Shown here: positions 55,658-64,000 of the stretch, one piece after another | Position numbering within the stretch: position 1 is the stretch's first letter | Layout: each line of letters begins with the position of its first letter | Origin: an uncultured Verrucomicrobia subdivision 3 bacterium | Lineage (GTDB): Bacteria; Verrucomicrobiota; Verrucomicrobiia; Limisphaerales; UBA8199 | Reading direction: 5' to 3' | NCBI GenBank assembly: GCA_903913865.1 | Contig: CAIWMU010000141.1 | Location: 27,481-91,480, forward strand | DNA length: 64,000 nt | Notes under the pieces: generated by a model | Database searches by the model: none | The model's input: only the letters and a program-made list of their open reading frames with translations | What the model was told of the DNA's origin: nothing | Made by a program: the position numbers and the translations under genes

Positions 55658-58510
55658 ATGCTGTGGTTCGGTTTAGTCGCGTTGGTGTTCGGTTCACTCT
55701 GTCCGGGTGAAGCGGGCAACACCAAGCCACCTCCGCGAGGAAATGACGCTCGCGTGACGGAAGTGCAGCCGACGGTTTATCCATATGTTCTCGATCCGAC
55801 GGTTTACCCGGACTACTCACGGCGTCCGAGCCACGTCCCCACATGGGCCACCTTCAATGGCAGACCGCAATTCGTCGCGCTACGGACGTTGCCCACCGTC
55901 GCTTTCACCAATCAGGGGCTTGGCACGGTGTGCATGCCGCCGATTGATCTGGTTTCGAATCCAAATCTTGGCGAGGCCCTCGATGAATTGAAACGCCGTG
56001 GCTACTACCTGTTCGATGTGGGGGGATATGTTCCGGGGAGCGTGTCGAACCAGATTAGGGTGCCGCCCGAGACGCTGCAATTGCTGGATGAGAAACTCGG
56101 AGATCGCTTCCTTGGTTTCGATGTGGGCGAGCAGGACGGACGATACCTCTTCACCGCGCGGGCGATTCAGTCTCCGTATGGCGCCGGACGTTTGGGCCAA
56201 TACTTTCAAGCACATGATTACTTCCGCAGGATTGAAGATGATCTAGGCAACCGCCTAAACGCACTGATGGTTTACTGGTATTGGCCGTATCTCCTCAAAG
56301 AAGGCCGCGTCGTGCTGGCGGGCGCGGAGGCCCAGAACAAGGTGACAAGTTCAAGTATCCATTACGCCTTCCTGCGCGGCGCGGGCAAACAGTATGGCGT
56401 GCATTGGTTCGGCAACGCTGCGGTTTTCAACACATGGCACTACAAGGATTACCAGTCACGGGCCGCGAACTCCGGGCCTACGAAAGGCAACAGCCTGAAC
56501 CTTCTGCGGCGCCTTATGTTCAGTCACTATCTCTACAACAGCGTTATCCTCGGCTTCGAGGCCGCGTTGTACGAGAAGTCCTGGTGGCCGCCGACCGGCG
56601 ACGGGCCGCTCTCGCCACTGGGACTCATCCAACAGGACGCCGTGAAGTTCGTCGCCGAGCATCCACAACCCGGCGTGATGCACGCGCCGGTTGCGCTTCT
56701 GCTGGATCACTTCGCGGGCTGGATGCCGGCGCGCACCTGGACCACGGCTTACCAGGTGTGGGGGTATCTGCCCTACGATTCCGGCGACTACTTGACCCAC
56801 AGCGTGTTCTCAATGCTTTACCCGGGCTACGAGGACAGCGCCTGGTACCACGACGAGCGTGGCACGATATGCAACACGCCCTACGGTGACATGGCGGATG
56901 TCTTGCACTCGGATTCAACGTCATGGGTCATGAAACAATATGGAGTGGTGGTGGCTGCTGGAAATCTCTTCACTGCCGACGCAGAGTTGCGGGGCAAGCT
57001 CGAAACCTATGTTTCCTCCGGCGGCACCTTCATCGTCACGGCCGAAAACGCCCGCCACCTATGGCCGGAGTGGAAGGTTGGGCGACCCAAGCGCTTCCCC
57101 CCCGACACGGTCGTCACCTGGAAGGACAGGACAAGAACCACCGAACGTCTAATCATGGAACTGTGCGACGTTTCCCTGCCAAGCGGAGCCGAAGTCCTGG
57201 CACGCTGCGGCGAACTGCCCGCAGTGGTCCGTCTGCGTCGTGGGGCAGGTGACATTTTTCTGCTGCTGAGTCCGTTTGGGATCAATGCCGAGCCGACTGT
57301 GCAACGAGAGCTGGCCCATCACAACTGGAACCAACCGCTGGCACAGCCCCACACTCTGCTGGCCCACGTCCGACGAGTGCTGGACTCTGCTTTCCGCTCG
57401 CAGAAGCTTTTCTCGGTTGGCGATGGTCTTGGCTACATCACGTGCCGCAAGGGGCCGGGCGACTACACGGTGGGCGTGTTCAACAATTCGCTCCAAGCAA
57501 AGCCGTTCGAAATCGCTTCTCATTGCGGCCCGGTAAGGAAAATCACGGAGCTCACGCTCGGGAGGGATATGCGATCAGCGCCCGGCTACTGGCCGCATGA
57601 GTTTCAAAATAACGATGGCGGGCGATCCGACCCAGCCAGCATTTGCGGCGGCGACGTCCGGCTCTTCTCGGTGCAGGTGGATGAAGCCGGCCTGCGCCTC
57701 CTCCCGAAAGAAAATGCACCTAGCCGACCCGTGGGGCGCCTGCTGGCTCTCCGCGGTATCTCTGATCTCAGGGAGGAGGTTCTGCGCCGACCCACCTTCT
57801 TCGAGCACTTTGATGGCGTGAAGCTGGATTGGACCTACCTGCTGCGCCGCGACTCGGAGCAGTTGAAACGCGACCGGCCGTGGCTGGAGCGCCAGCAGTT
57901 GCGAGTCGTGGTGGACTTTACGTCCGGCCTGAACCACTTTCCCGACCTGACCCTGCTGGATCTTCTCTCGGGGCCATACACCGAAAGTATGGCCCGGATG
58001 GATGACGTTTTGGCCAAGATGAAGCTGGCCGGGGTCACCAATGCCGTAATCGGCACCCACATGCCTCCTGAGTTCGGCGCTACGCCGGAGCAGGTCGAGG
58101 ACTCCTTCAAACGCGGCTTACGCGACCTGTGCCTCCGGGCAAAGGAACGTGGGATCATGCTGCACCTGCAAAACCGGACGGGCAGATGGCACGGCAGTGT
58201 GCTGGACGTCTTGCGCTTGATTGACGACTTGGGCGCGGACAACTTGCGTTTCGCACTCAACACGTCGTGCGCGGATGTGAAGGATTCCCTGGCTATAGCG
58301 GGGGACCGATTGGGCCTGATTCTGGCCAGCGCACCGGGCAAATCGGCGCCTGAAATGCAACGACCGGTCTCGGAAGGTGGTTTGAATTGCACTGCCTTCA
58401 AGTCGGTAGGGGTGCCTGTGGTCTTGGATGGCGAGTATGCGGGCCCTGATGAAGTGTTCAAGGATGTGACGGCGGTGTGGGGGCCGCCTGCGAAAGGTCT
58501 TCAACCATGA
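55658..58510 (+). CDS. Large secreted glycosidase-like protein with C-terminal sugar-isomerase-like barrel
   Basis: The protein has 950 residues from ATG 55658, chosen for its signal peptide (MLWFGLVALVFGSLCPGEAG) and the GGA upstream. The frame is open back to 55175, but that part lies inside the preceding gene in another frame. The N-terminal ~400 residues look like a TIM-barrel glycosidase (YLFDVGGYVPG, RFLGFDVGEQDGRYLF, MVYWYWPYLL). A Rossmann-like middle resembles the beta-galactosidase trimerisation domain (YGVVVAAGNLFTADAELRGKL; GGTFIVTAENARHLWPEW). The last ~230 residues resemble sugar-phosphate isomerase / AP-endonuclease-2 barrels (GIMLHLQNRTGRWHGSVLDVL; LGADNLRFALNTSCADVKD). The fusion is unusual and its function is not known. 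Confidence 0.65.
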   Translation: MLWFGLVALVFGSLCPGEAGNTKPPPRGNDARVTEVQPTVYPYVLDPTVYPDYSRRPSHVPTWATFNGRPQFVALRTLPTVAFTNQGLGTVCMPPIDLVSNPNLGEALDELKRRGYYLFDVGGYVPGSVSNQIRVPPETLQLLDEKLGDRFLGFDVGEQDGRYLFTARAIQSPYGAGRLGQYFQAHDYFRRIEDDLGNRLNALMVYWYWPYLLKEGRVVLAGAEAQNKVTSSSIHYAFLRGAGKQYGVHWFGNAAVFNTWHYKDYQSRAANSGPTKGNSLNLLRRLMFSHYLYNSVILGFEAALYEKSWWPPTGDGPLSPLGLIQQDAVKFVAEHPQPGVMHAPVALLLDHFAGWMPARTWTTAYQVWGYLPYDSGDYLTHSVFSMLYPGYEDSAWYHDERGTICNTPYGDMADVLHSDSTSWVMKQYGVVVAAGNLFTADAELRGKLETYVSSGGTFIVTAENARHLWPEWKVGRPKRFPPDTVVTWKDRTRTTERLIMELCDVSLPSGAEVLARCGELPAVVRLRRGAGDIFLLLSPFGINAEPTVQRELAHHNWNQPLAQPHTLLAHVRRVLDSAFRSQKLFSVGDGLGYITCRKGPGDYTVGVFNNSLQAKPFEIASHCGPVRKITELTLGRDMRSAPGYWPHEFQNNDGGRSDPASICGGDVRLFSVQVDEAGLRLLPKENAPSRPVGRLLALRGISDLREEVLRRPTFFEHFDGVKLDWTYLLRRDSEQLKRDRPWLERQQLRVVVDFTSGLNHFPDLTLLDLLSGPYTESMARMDDVLAKMKLAGVTNAVIGTHMPPEFGATPEQVEDSFKRGLRDLCLRAKERGIMLHLQNRTGRWHGSVLDVLRLIDDLGADNLRFALNTSCADVKDSLAIAGDRLGLILASAPGKSAPEMQRPVSEGGLNCTAFKSVGVPVVLDGEYAGPDEVFKDVTAVWGPPAKGLQP

Positions 58511-61500
58511 GAATTCAAGCAAAGACTGCCAGCCTCGCGAAGGGTTTAGTAATAGGGATTGCCGCGCTGTGGCTTCCTTTTGGCGCATGTGCTGCCGAAC
58601 TCGAAATCGCTATCCGACCCCGTAGTGAAGCGGGAGGACTCAACGTGCGGTCGTCCCATTGCCCGGGCGACGTCTTCGACTTCCGCACGTGCGAAGGCGT
58701 CGTCGTCGGCTCGAATTGCCTGGGCCTGTTCTACGTGAAACTGCCGACAACGTTTGGCGACGGTCTCAGGTCATGGCGACAGGAGGGAAAGGTTTGGAGC
58801 TATGCGTGGCCCTACGCGCAAGGCGTTACCGTTCACATCGAAGTCGAGCCGAATGGCGACAGTCTGAAGCTCAAATACACGTTGCAGAACACCAGCACGA
58901 ACGCCCTCGACGCCGTGCAGCTCCACACTTGTATTCCAACAACTGACGCGCCCGCGTTTTTCCCTCCGCCGACCGTGAGGAATGCGCAGACCAATTGGTC
59001 GGAACTATACGACCGCCTGCATGTCTGGTCTGGCGAACGACGATTCAGATTCGCCGAAACAAAATTGGCGACGAGTGAATCGCACCTTTCACTTATGCAA
59101 AACGGGGCAGTCCCAGTGAAGTGGGGTTGGTGGGTGAACAGCCCTGAGACGTTCGATCCGCCGTTGATTGCGTTGACCAGTCGCGACCGGAAGAAAACCA
59201 TCGCGCTTGCTTTTGAGCGGGCGATTTGGGCGTCGTCCAACACCGGCGATGATCGCGCCTGCTTTCATCTGTTCCCGTGGTTCGGTCGGATCGAGCCTGG
59301 CCAGAGTGTGACTGTGCGCGGTCGGTTGTACGTTCTGCGAGGTGGTCCGCAGGAAGCGATAAAGCGGTTCCGAAAAGACTTTTCCAATTTAGCCGCCAAA
59401 GCGCCGCTGGGGATCCACCTTCCCTCGGCGCAGCTGCAGACGCTCGCCGGCCATCTCGGCCTTGGAGAGACCAACGCTCCTGACGGCCGCACCTTGTGGT
59501 CGGACAATCGCAGCTTGTATCGTAACGGCAAGCCGTGGATCCCCGTCATGGGTGAGTTCCATTTTTCACGCTGCCCTTCCAACGAGTGGCGCGATGCCTT
59601 GCTCAAGATGAAGGCGGGTGGGGTTGACATCGTGGCAACCTACGTTTTCTGGATCCACCATGATGAGGTGCGCGGCGAGTATGATTGGAGTGGCCAGCGC
59701 TCGCTGCGGAAATTCCTCGAACTGTGTAACGAACTCGGCCTCTACGCCTTCGTGCGCCTGGGACCGTGGTCCCACGGGGAGGTGCGCAACGGCGGCTTCC
59801 CCGACTGGTTGCAGAAGCCCGACAAGACGGCCCAGCACGAATCCGCAGCCGCTGCGTCTGGGCCAGGCACGATGGGAGCGCTGCAACACGTGTTGCCTAA
59901 CAAGCTTCGCACCGCTGATCCGAATTTCTTGAAACTGGTCACGGCGCACTATCGGGAGATCGTCGCCCAGATGAAGGGTTTGCTCTGGAAGGACGGCGGG
60001 CCCGTCGTCGCCGTCCAGTTCGACAACGAGAGCAATGACCTGTCCTATCTCTTCGCCTTGAAAAGGATCGCCCGCGAGTTGGGCGTGGACGTGCCGTTCT
60101 ATTGCATGACGGGTTGGGGGCAGTCGCTTCCGACCGAGGAACTAATTCCACTCTACGGCGGTTACGCGGACGGTTTCTGGACCGACAATCCACGGGACTT
60201 TCTCGACGCGTTTGATTTCACGCCCGTGCGCAGTCACATGGACAAGGAGAACCGGATTTTGCACCGTTTCCCCTACGCGTGCTGCGAAATTGGCGGAGGC
60301 ATGGTTTCGAGTTACGCCAACCGCATTCACACGACGGAGAAGGACATCGAGGCGCTGGCGCTGGTGAAGCTGGGCTCAGGCAACAACGTGCCTGGCTATT
60401 ACATGTACCAAGGCGGTCAGAACCCCGAAGGTCGGCTGACGACCATGAATGAATCGAAAGCGAGTGGGTATGCGAACGATCTACCAGTGAAGGATTACGA
60501 TTTCACCGCACCGTTGGGTGCCTTTGGCCAGGTCCGTGAACGCTACCATCGTCTGCGCCTGCAGCATCTGTTCCTGCACGATTTCGGCGACCAGTTCGCG
60601 CGCATGCCCGCATACTTTCCGGAGCAGAAGCCGCCTTCGCCAGACGATGTCACGACGCTGCGCTGGAGTGTGCGTTCGGACGGCCATAGCGGTTTCCTGT
60701 TCTTCAACAACCATCATCGCACAGCACCTTGGCCGGTGCGCAAGGGGGTGCAGTTCGCGCTCCAGTTCGACTCCGGAACAGCGCTCGTGCCGCGCGAACC
60801 TCTCGATATTCCCTCCGGCGCCTACGGCTTCTGGCCGGTGAATCTCGACTGCGCCGGGGTCCGACTGGACTACACCACGGCACAGCTGACCGCGCGTCTG
60901 GAGGCAAGCGGCCAGCACTGGTTCTTCTTCACCGTCAACGAAGGCATTACGCCTGAATTCGCCTTCGCCGGCGAGAAAGCACGCCGGTGCGCCCCCGGCC
61001 TCGGAATCGCCTTCACCCGGAAGAACCACCACGGCGCGAAGGTGAACTTCGTCGTGCTTTCAGCGGAACAGGGGCGCCAGTTTTGGAAACTGTCGCTGGC
61101 CGGACGCGACCGCGGGGTGCTCTCGTCCAACGCGCTGCTTCCGGACAGCGAGAATGAAATCCGGCTGGAGACTCTGGGTGGCGAAGCGCCAGCGTTCGCC
61201 GTGTTTCCGGAAATGCCGGTCGTCCGGCTTGGAGATCGCGTTATTCTTGGGCACCGGCACGGCGTGTTTACCGAATACCAGCTGCCGAAGCCAGCGGTGC
61301 CGACGGGCCTCATCAAAGCGCTGCCGGTCAAGGCGGCTGCCCAGCACGGCACGAATGTGCCCAACGCCATGAATGAGTCAGTCTGGACCGAGGCCGCCAT
61401 TTGGCGAATCAACGTGCCCGCAGCTTGGCGAGAACGCGATACCCTGTTGCGTATCCACTTTGTCGGCGATGTGGCCCGGCTCTACGCAAGCGGCAAACTC

Positions 61501-61749
61501 GTGGCCGACAAGTTCTACAACGGCCAGCCATTGGACTTCGCTCTCTGGCGCATCCCACCTGAACAGCTCGACACACTCGAACTGCGTGTGATGCCGCTCC
61601 ACCCCAAGTCAGTGGCGCGACTTCCGGTTTCCATGCGCCCTACACCGCCCGTGACCGAACCGCGCGCCGAGATGGTCGGCATCGAGGCTCTGGAACGACG
61701 ACAGTTGACGCTTAATCTCCAATCCAGACGGTCGGGATCAACTCCATGA
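58507..61749 (+). CDS. Secreted GH35-type beta-galactosidase with an N-terminal beta domain
   Basis: The protein has 1080 residues from ATG 58507, which overlaps the upstream stop by four bases. A signal peptide ends near FGACAA. An unassigned ~290-residue beta-rich domain precedes the GH35 barrel (about 335-680): GEFHFSRCPSNEWRDALLKM, then YVFWIHHDEVRGEYDWSGQR, then LGPWSHGEVRNGGFPDW. The acid/base is expected at E508 (GGPVVAVQFDNES) and the nucleophile at E594 (ACCEIGGGM), before GYYMYQGGQNP, which parallels the GH35 MYMxHGGTN strand. Beta-sandwich domains complete it. It would release beta-galactose from a polymer side chain outside the cytoplasm. The stop overlaps the next start (ATGA). 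Confidence 0.85.
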   Translation: MRIQAKTASLAKGLVIGIAALWLPFGACAAELEIAIRPRSEAGGLNVRSSHCPGDVFDFRTCEGVVVGSNCLGLFYVKLPTTFGDGLRSWRQEGKVWSYAWPYAQGVTVHIEVEPNGDSLKLKYTLQNTSTNALDAVQLHTCIPTTDAPAFFPPPTVRNAQTNWSELYDRLHVWSGERRFRFAETKLATSESHLSLMQNGAVPVKWGWWVNSPETFDPPLIALTSRDRKKTIALAFERAIWASSNTGDDRACFHLFPWFGRIEPGQSVTVRGRLYVLRGGPQEAIKRFRKDFSNLAAKAPLGIHLPSAQLQTLAGHLGLGETNAPDGRTLWSDNRSLYRNGKPWIPVMGEFHFSRCPSNEWRDALLKMKAGGVDIVATYVFWIHHDEVRGEYDWSGQRSLRKFLELCNELGLYAFVRLGPWSHGEVRNGGFPDWLQKPDKTAQHESAAAASGPGTMGALQHVLPNKLRTADPNFLKLVTAHYREIVAQMKGLLWKDGGPVVAVQFDNESNDLSYLFALKRIARELGVDVPFYCMTGWGQSLPTEELIPLYGGYADGFWTDNPRDFLDAFDFTPVRSHMDKENRILHRFPYACCEIGGGMVSSYANRIHTTEKDIEALALVKLGSGNNVPGYYMYQGGQNPEGRLTTMNESKASGYANDLPVKDYDFTAPLGAFGQVRERYHRLRLQHLFLHDFGDQFARMPAYFPEQKPPSPDDVTTLRWSVRSDGHSGFLFFNNHHRTAPWPVRKGVQFALQFDSGTALVPREPLDIPSGAYGFWPVNLDCAGVRLDYTTAQLTARLEASGQHWFFFTVNEGITPEFAFAGEKARRCAPGLGIAFTRKNHHGAKVNFVVLSAEQGRQFWKLSLAGRDRGVLSSNALLPDSENEIRLETLGGEAPAFAVFPEMPVVRLGDRVILGHRHGVFTEYQLPKPAVPTGLIKALPVKAAAQHGTNVPNAMNESVWTEAAIWRINVPAAWRERDTLLRIHFVGDVARLYASGKLVADKFYNGQPLDFALWRIPPEQLDTLELRVMPLHPKSVARLPVSMRPTPPVTEPRAEMVGIEALERRQLTLNLQSRRSGSTP

Positions 61750-64000
61750 AAACTATAAGAAAGCCGAGGATGCATGCCATTACTCCCATTTGGCACGGAG
61801 CACGCCTGCTGTTGGCAGTGCTGTTCGCGGGGGCACTTGGTAGTGGCAGCCATGTTCTGGCGCAGGCCTCGCCGGTTAACCCGCCGTACCCGGATGTCCA
61901 GGAGATGATCCGGGAACCGCTCGACAACGTCCCCCAAGGGACAGTTGCTTGCGGTTGGGATGCGCTGCGCTACCGCATGCGCGGAAGTATCTACCAAAGC
62001 AACCCCGGCCGCCTCGATAACCCAAGGCTGACGCAGTTCGAGCGACTCGTGAGGGGCGATTCCGAGGATGTAGCGGCCGTCAACCGCGAGATCGTTGACT
62101 ACTGCAAGCGGAAGCAGGTGGAGATCGAGGCAGCCTGGCGCGACCCGAAACGAAGGCATCCTGCCAAAGAGGTTTGCCAGTATCAGACAGAGCTGATTCC
62201 GCTGGCCATCCTCTCGTTGCGGATCGGCCAACGACTTACGCCCGAAGCACATCAAGCCATCAGGAATGTGCTCACGGCCTTCCACCCCGAAACCGCCGAC
62301 GTGGAACCTACCTTGTGGATGCACGCTCCCGGTTACAACGGTGCCAATGCCCATGACTACCTGAGCTTCTTGGCCTTGACCTGGTGCGTCACCGGCAATC
62401 CAGGCGTGAAGGATGCCGCTTACTGGGGACTGCGCGGCGAGTTGGATAACCTGAGCCTGAGCGGAGACATCCCCGAGTTCAACGTGCTGGAAGCACATTG
62501 GTGTAGCTCTAACGGCTACGACGCAATGAAGGCGTTCCTGAAGGATCCGGAACTGGCCCGGATGACCCGCCTGATCGCCGAACGGCTTTGGCTTAACCGA
62601 TTCCTGACCTGGTCGCCGGTGGTGGAACGAATCACCGGGCCTGGCAGCCGCATGGCGCCCGGCGCCTGGCTGGGCACGAGCGGCGATCGCCTGCAATTCG
62701 CCACGGGCGTCGAGAAGCCGATTTGGCTCAACGAATTTTTCGACTGGGGCGTCTGGCGGCAACCAGTCACCGGCGGCCGCTGGTCACTGGACGACGTGGA
62801 AGGCATGGTGCCTGACCTGCCCGCCTACCTGCAGGACGTCGCCTGGCGCAAGCAGTTCCCGAACGAGCTGCACTGTTCGGTGCAACTCATCCCTTGGATG
62901 AATCGTTACCCGAAACTGCCGGGTCTTTCCGATGCGCCGCCCGGTCCCGTGCTGGGCGAAATGGTCAACTACCAGACCGCCCAGTACGCCGTTGGTTCGA
63001 TCAACCATCCCTACGAAGCCTCCGGCTGCATGGTTTACGCCTCGGCGTGGTGGAACGACAGTCGGGCCCCAAAGGCGGCTCCCCTCGGCAGCCCCAAGCG
63101 GTCCGCCGCTCTTTATCCGCATTATGTCTTCAACGGTGCTGCCTTCATGGACCGGACCGAACTTTACTTCGACAACCGTCCCGACCAACCTCTCAAGGAT
63201 GATTGGACGGGCATGCCCGGGCCGTGGATGCGGGAGTTCGCGGAGCGGGGCCGTGCCGGTGTCCTGCAGCACAAGAACACGCTCCTCTACACCTATTCGG
63301 GACGAAACCGCGGCCCGGACGACGTCCTACCCGTCGCCAACAAACTCCACCGCGTGTCGGCCGGCATGTTCCTTTTCCGCTGGCAACCAGGGCTGGAGGG
63401 CGTTTTTGTCAACGACCAACCGGTCACACACCTGCCTCTCGAACTCAAGCCTGGGGATTGGTGGTTCATCCATGACGGCGACACCTATGTGGGAGTGCGC
63501 CCGCTCGAAACAACCCACCTGCGCGGCCCCTGCAAGACGACGATTGAGGAACGAACCCGCCAAATCGTGCTGTATCAAGACAACTATGTGGGTGACTCCA
63601 TTGGCGGTATCGCCGACGAGGAGTGGGTGAAAGCCCGCAGCGGGTTCGTCGTGGAAATGGGTGACCCCGCCGAATACCGTTCCTTCGAGCGGTTCCGCGA
63701 CATCATGCTCAAGGCCAAAGTGAAGGAGTCGGCTGATGGTTTCATTCGGCATATTCAATACCAGCGGCCCGGACGCCGCCTGGAGCTGAAGTGGCACTGC
63801 TACGAGGAGAATTATCTCGTGCGACGCGTGGACGGCAAAGATCAGTCCGTGGTGCGCCACCTCCAGTCGCCCGAGTTCGCCGTCGGACCAACCGAGCTGC
63901 ACACGCACGACGCCAGCCTGAAGACCAGGCCCGGCGAGACCGTCTGGTTGCTCTCGACCGCACCGTCACGGACCTATGTCGCCTACCAACCTCATCCACC
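61746..64000 (+). CDS. Secreted (alpha/alpha)-type polysaccharide lyase- or glycosidase-like protein (3' partial)
   Basis: The frame from ATG 61746, coupled to the upstream stop by ATGA, stays open to the window edge, giving 751 visible residues. A signal peptide ends near GSHVLAQA. The N-terminal half is helical with aromatic loops (PTLWMHAPGYNGANAHDYLSF; EFNVLEAHWCSSNGYDAMKAF; WLNRFLTWSPVVERITGPGSR), the pattern of (alpha/alpha) toroid enzymes. The second half is beta-rich (HRVSAGMFLFRWQPGLEGVFV; LKPGDWWFIHDGDTYVGVRP). No family can be fixed by eye. It is the fifth coupled or closely spaced gene of the plus-strand cluster, and the domain order parallels the heparinase-like protein at 53317-55575. 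Confidence 0.7.
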   Translation, partial: MKTIRKPRMHAITPIWHGARLLLAVLFAGALGSGSHVLAQASPVNPPYPDVQEMIREPLDNVPQGTVACGWDALRYRMRGSIYQSNPGRLDNPRLTQFERLVRGDSEDVAAVNREIVDYCKRKQVEIEAAWRDPKRRHPAKEVCQYQTELIPLAILSLRIGQRLTPEAHQAIRNVLTAFHPETADVEPTLWMHAPGYNGANAHDYLSFLALTWCVTGNPGVKDAAYWGLRGELDNLSLSGDIPEFNVLEAHWCSSNGYDAMKAFLKDPELARMTRLIAERLWLNRFLTWSPVVERITGPGSRMAPGAWLGTSGDRLQFATGVEKPIWLNEFFDWGVWRQPVTGGRWSLDDVEGMVPDLPAYLQDVAWRKQFPNELHCSVQLIPWMNRYPKLPGLSDAPPGPVLGEMVNYQTAQYAVGSINHPYEASGCMVYASAWWNDSRAPKAAPLGSPKRSAALYPHYVFNGAAFMDRTELYFDNRPDQPLKDDWTGMPGPWMREFAERGRAGVLQHKNTLLYTYSGRNRGPDDVLPVANKLHRVSAGMFLFRWQPGLEGVFVNDQPVTHLPLELKPGDWWFIHDGDTYVGVRPLETTHLRGPCKTTIEERTRQIVLYQDNYVGDSIGGIADEEWVKARSGFVVEMGDPAEYRSFERFRDIMLKAKVKESADGFIRHIQYQRPGRRLELKWHCYEENYLVRRVDGKDQSVVRHLQSPEFAVGPTELHTHDASLKTRPGETVWLLSTAPSRTYVAYQPHP

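Noticed and set aside
55175..58510. 1111-residue version of the large glycosidase-like protein
   Set aside because: The extra ~160 residues overlap the heparinase-like gene in another frame and lack a signal peptide. ATG 55658 gives a clean one.
1..64000. CRISPR arrays, tRNA or rRNA genes, insertion sequences, prophage
   Set aside because: Reading both strands by eye showed no regular repeat-spacer pattern, no tRNA-like cloverleaf, and no transposase or phage structural protein.

Overview
The window looks like a chromosomal segment of a Verrucomicrobiota bacterium (PVC superphylum, heterotrophic glycan degrader). The evidence is indirect but consistent: two pseudopilins with the [25 protein letters not shown] leader and an H-X9-DG type tail, a PEP-CTERM protein, very large secreted beta-rich proteins ending in a '...FYRL' type module, formylglycine-generating-enzyme/sialidase fusions, and many secreted hydrolases. 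No rRNA, tRNA, CRISPR array, phage or insertion sequence was seen.

Layout. (1) 1-6.0 kb: the end of a HEAT-repeat gene with a clear terminator, a B12-type radical SAM protein (DUF4080 type), a NarL-type two-component pair, and a divergent SGNH hydrolase separated from it by a perfect palindrome. A decayed partial copy of the radical SAM gene lies at 5.7-5.9 kb. (2) 6.0-15.4 kb: one minus-strand operon of a TetR repressor followed by two adaptor/RND pump pairs, with a 9-bp-arm operator just before the repressor. (3) 15.9-28.3 kb: minus-strand secreted glycan-active enzymes: a six-hairpin-type protein, an SGNH-PA14-sialidase fusion, three more sialidase-like propellers and a bicupin. (4) 28.5-40.1 kb: a PEP-CTERM protein and then the most informative cluster, a tightly coupled minus-strand operon: propeller hydrolase, YhcH family protein, SSS symporter, iron alcohol dehydrogenase, DapA/NanA-type aldolase, PdxA2-type dehydrogenase, FGE-PA14-sialidase fusion and DUF1537 acid-sugar kinase. 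(5) 40.3-51.2 kb: two mirror-image modules, each a giant secreted protein, then a GC hairpin, then a pseudopilin, either side of an AraC regulator. (6) 51.9-64 kb: a plus-strand operon of a beta-helix protein, a heparinase-like protein, a large glycosidase-like protein ending in a sugar-isomerase-like barrel, a GH35-type beta-galactosidase and a second (alpha/alpha)-type protein running off the window.

How the genes may work together. The cluster in (4) has no NanE or NanK and so does not fit ordinary sialic acid use. Read as chemistry, an aldolase acting on a seven-carbon 3-deoxy-2-ulosaric acid (Dha) would give pyruvate and a four-carbon semialdehyde. The alcohol dehydrogenase could reduce that to D-threonate, and the DUF1537 kinase with PdxA2 is the known route from D-threonate to dihydroxyacetone phosphate. 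Dha occurs in rhamnogalacturonan II and in prasinophyte algal scales, and sialidase-fold enzymes are plausible releasers of such sugars. This is an inference from gene content, offered as the main testable proposal for the window.
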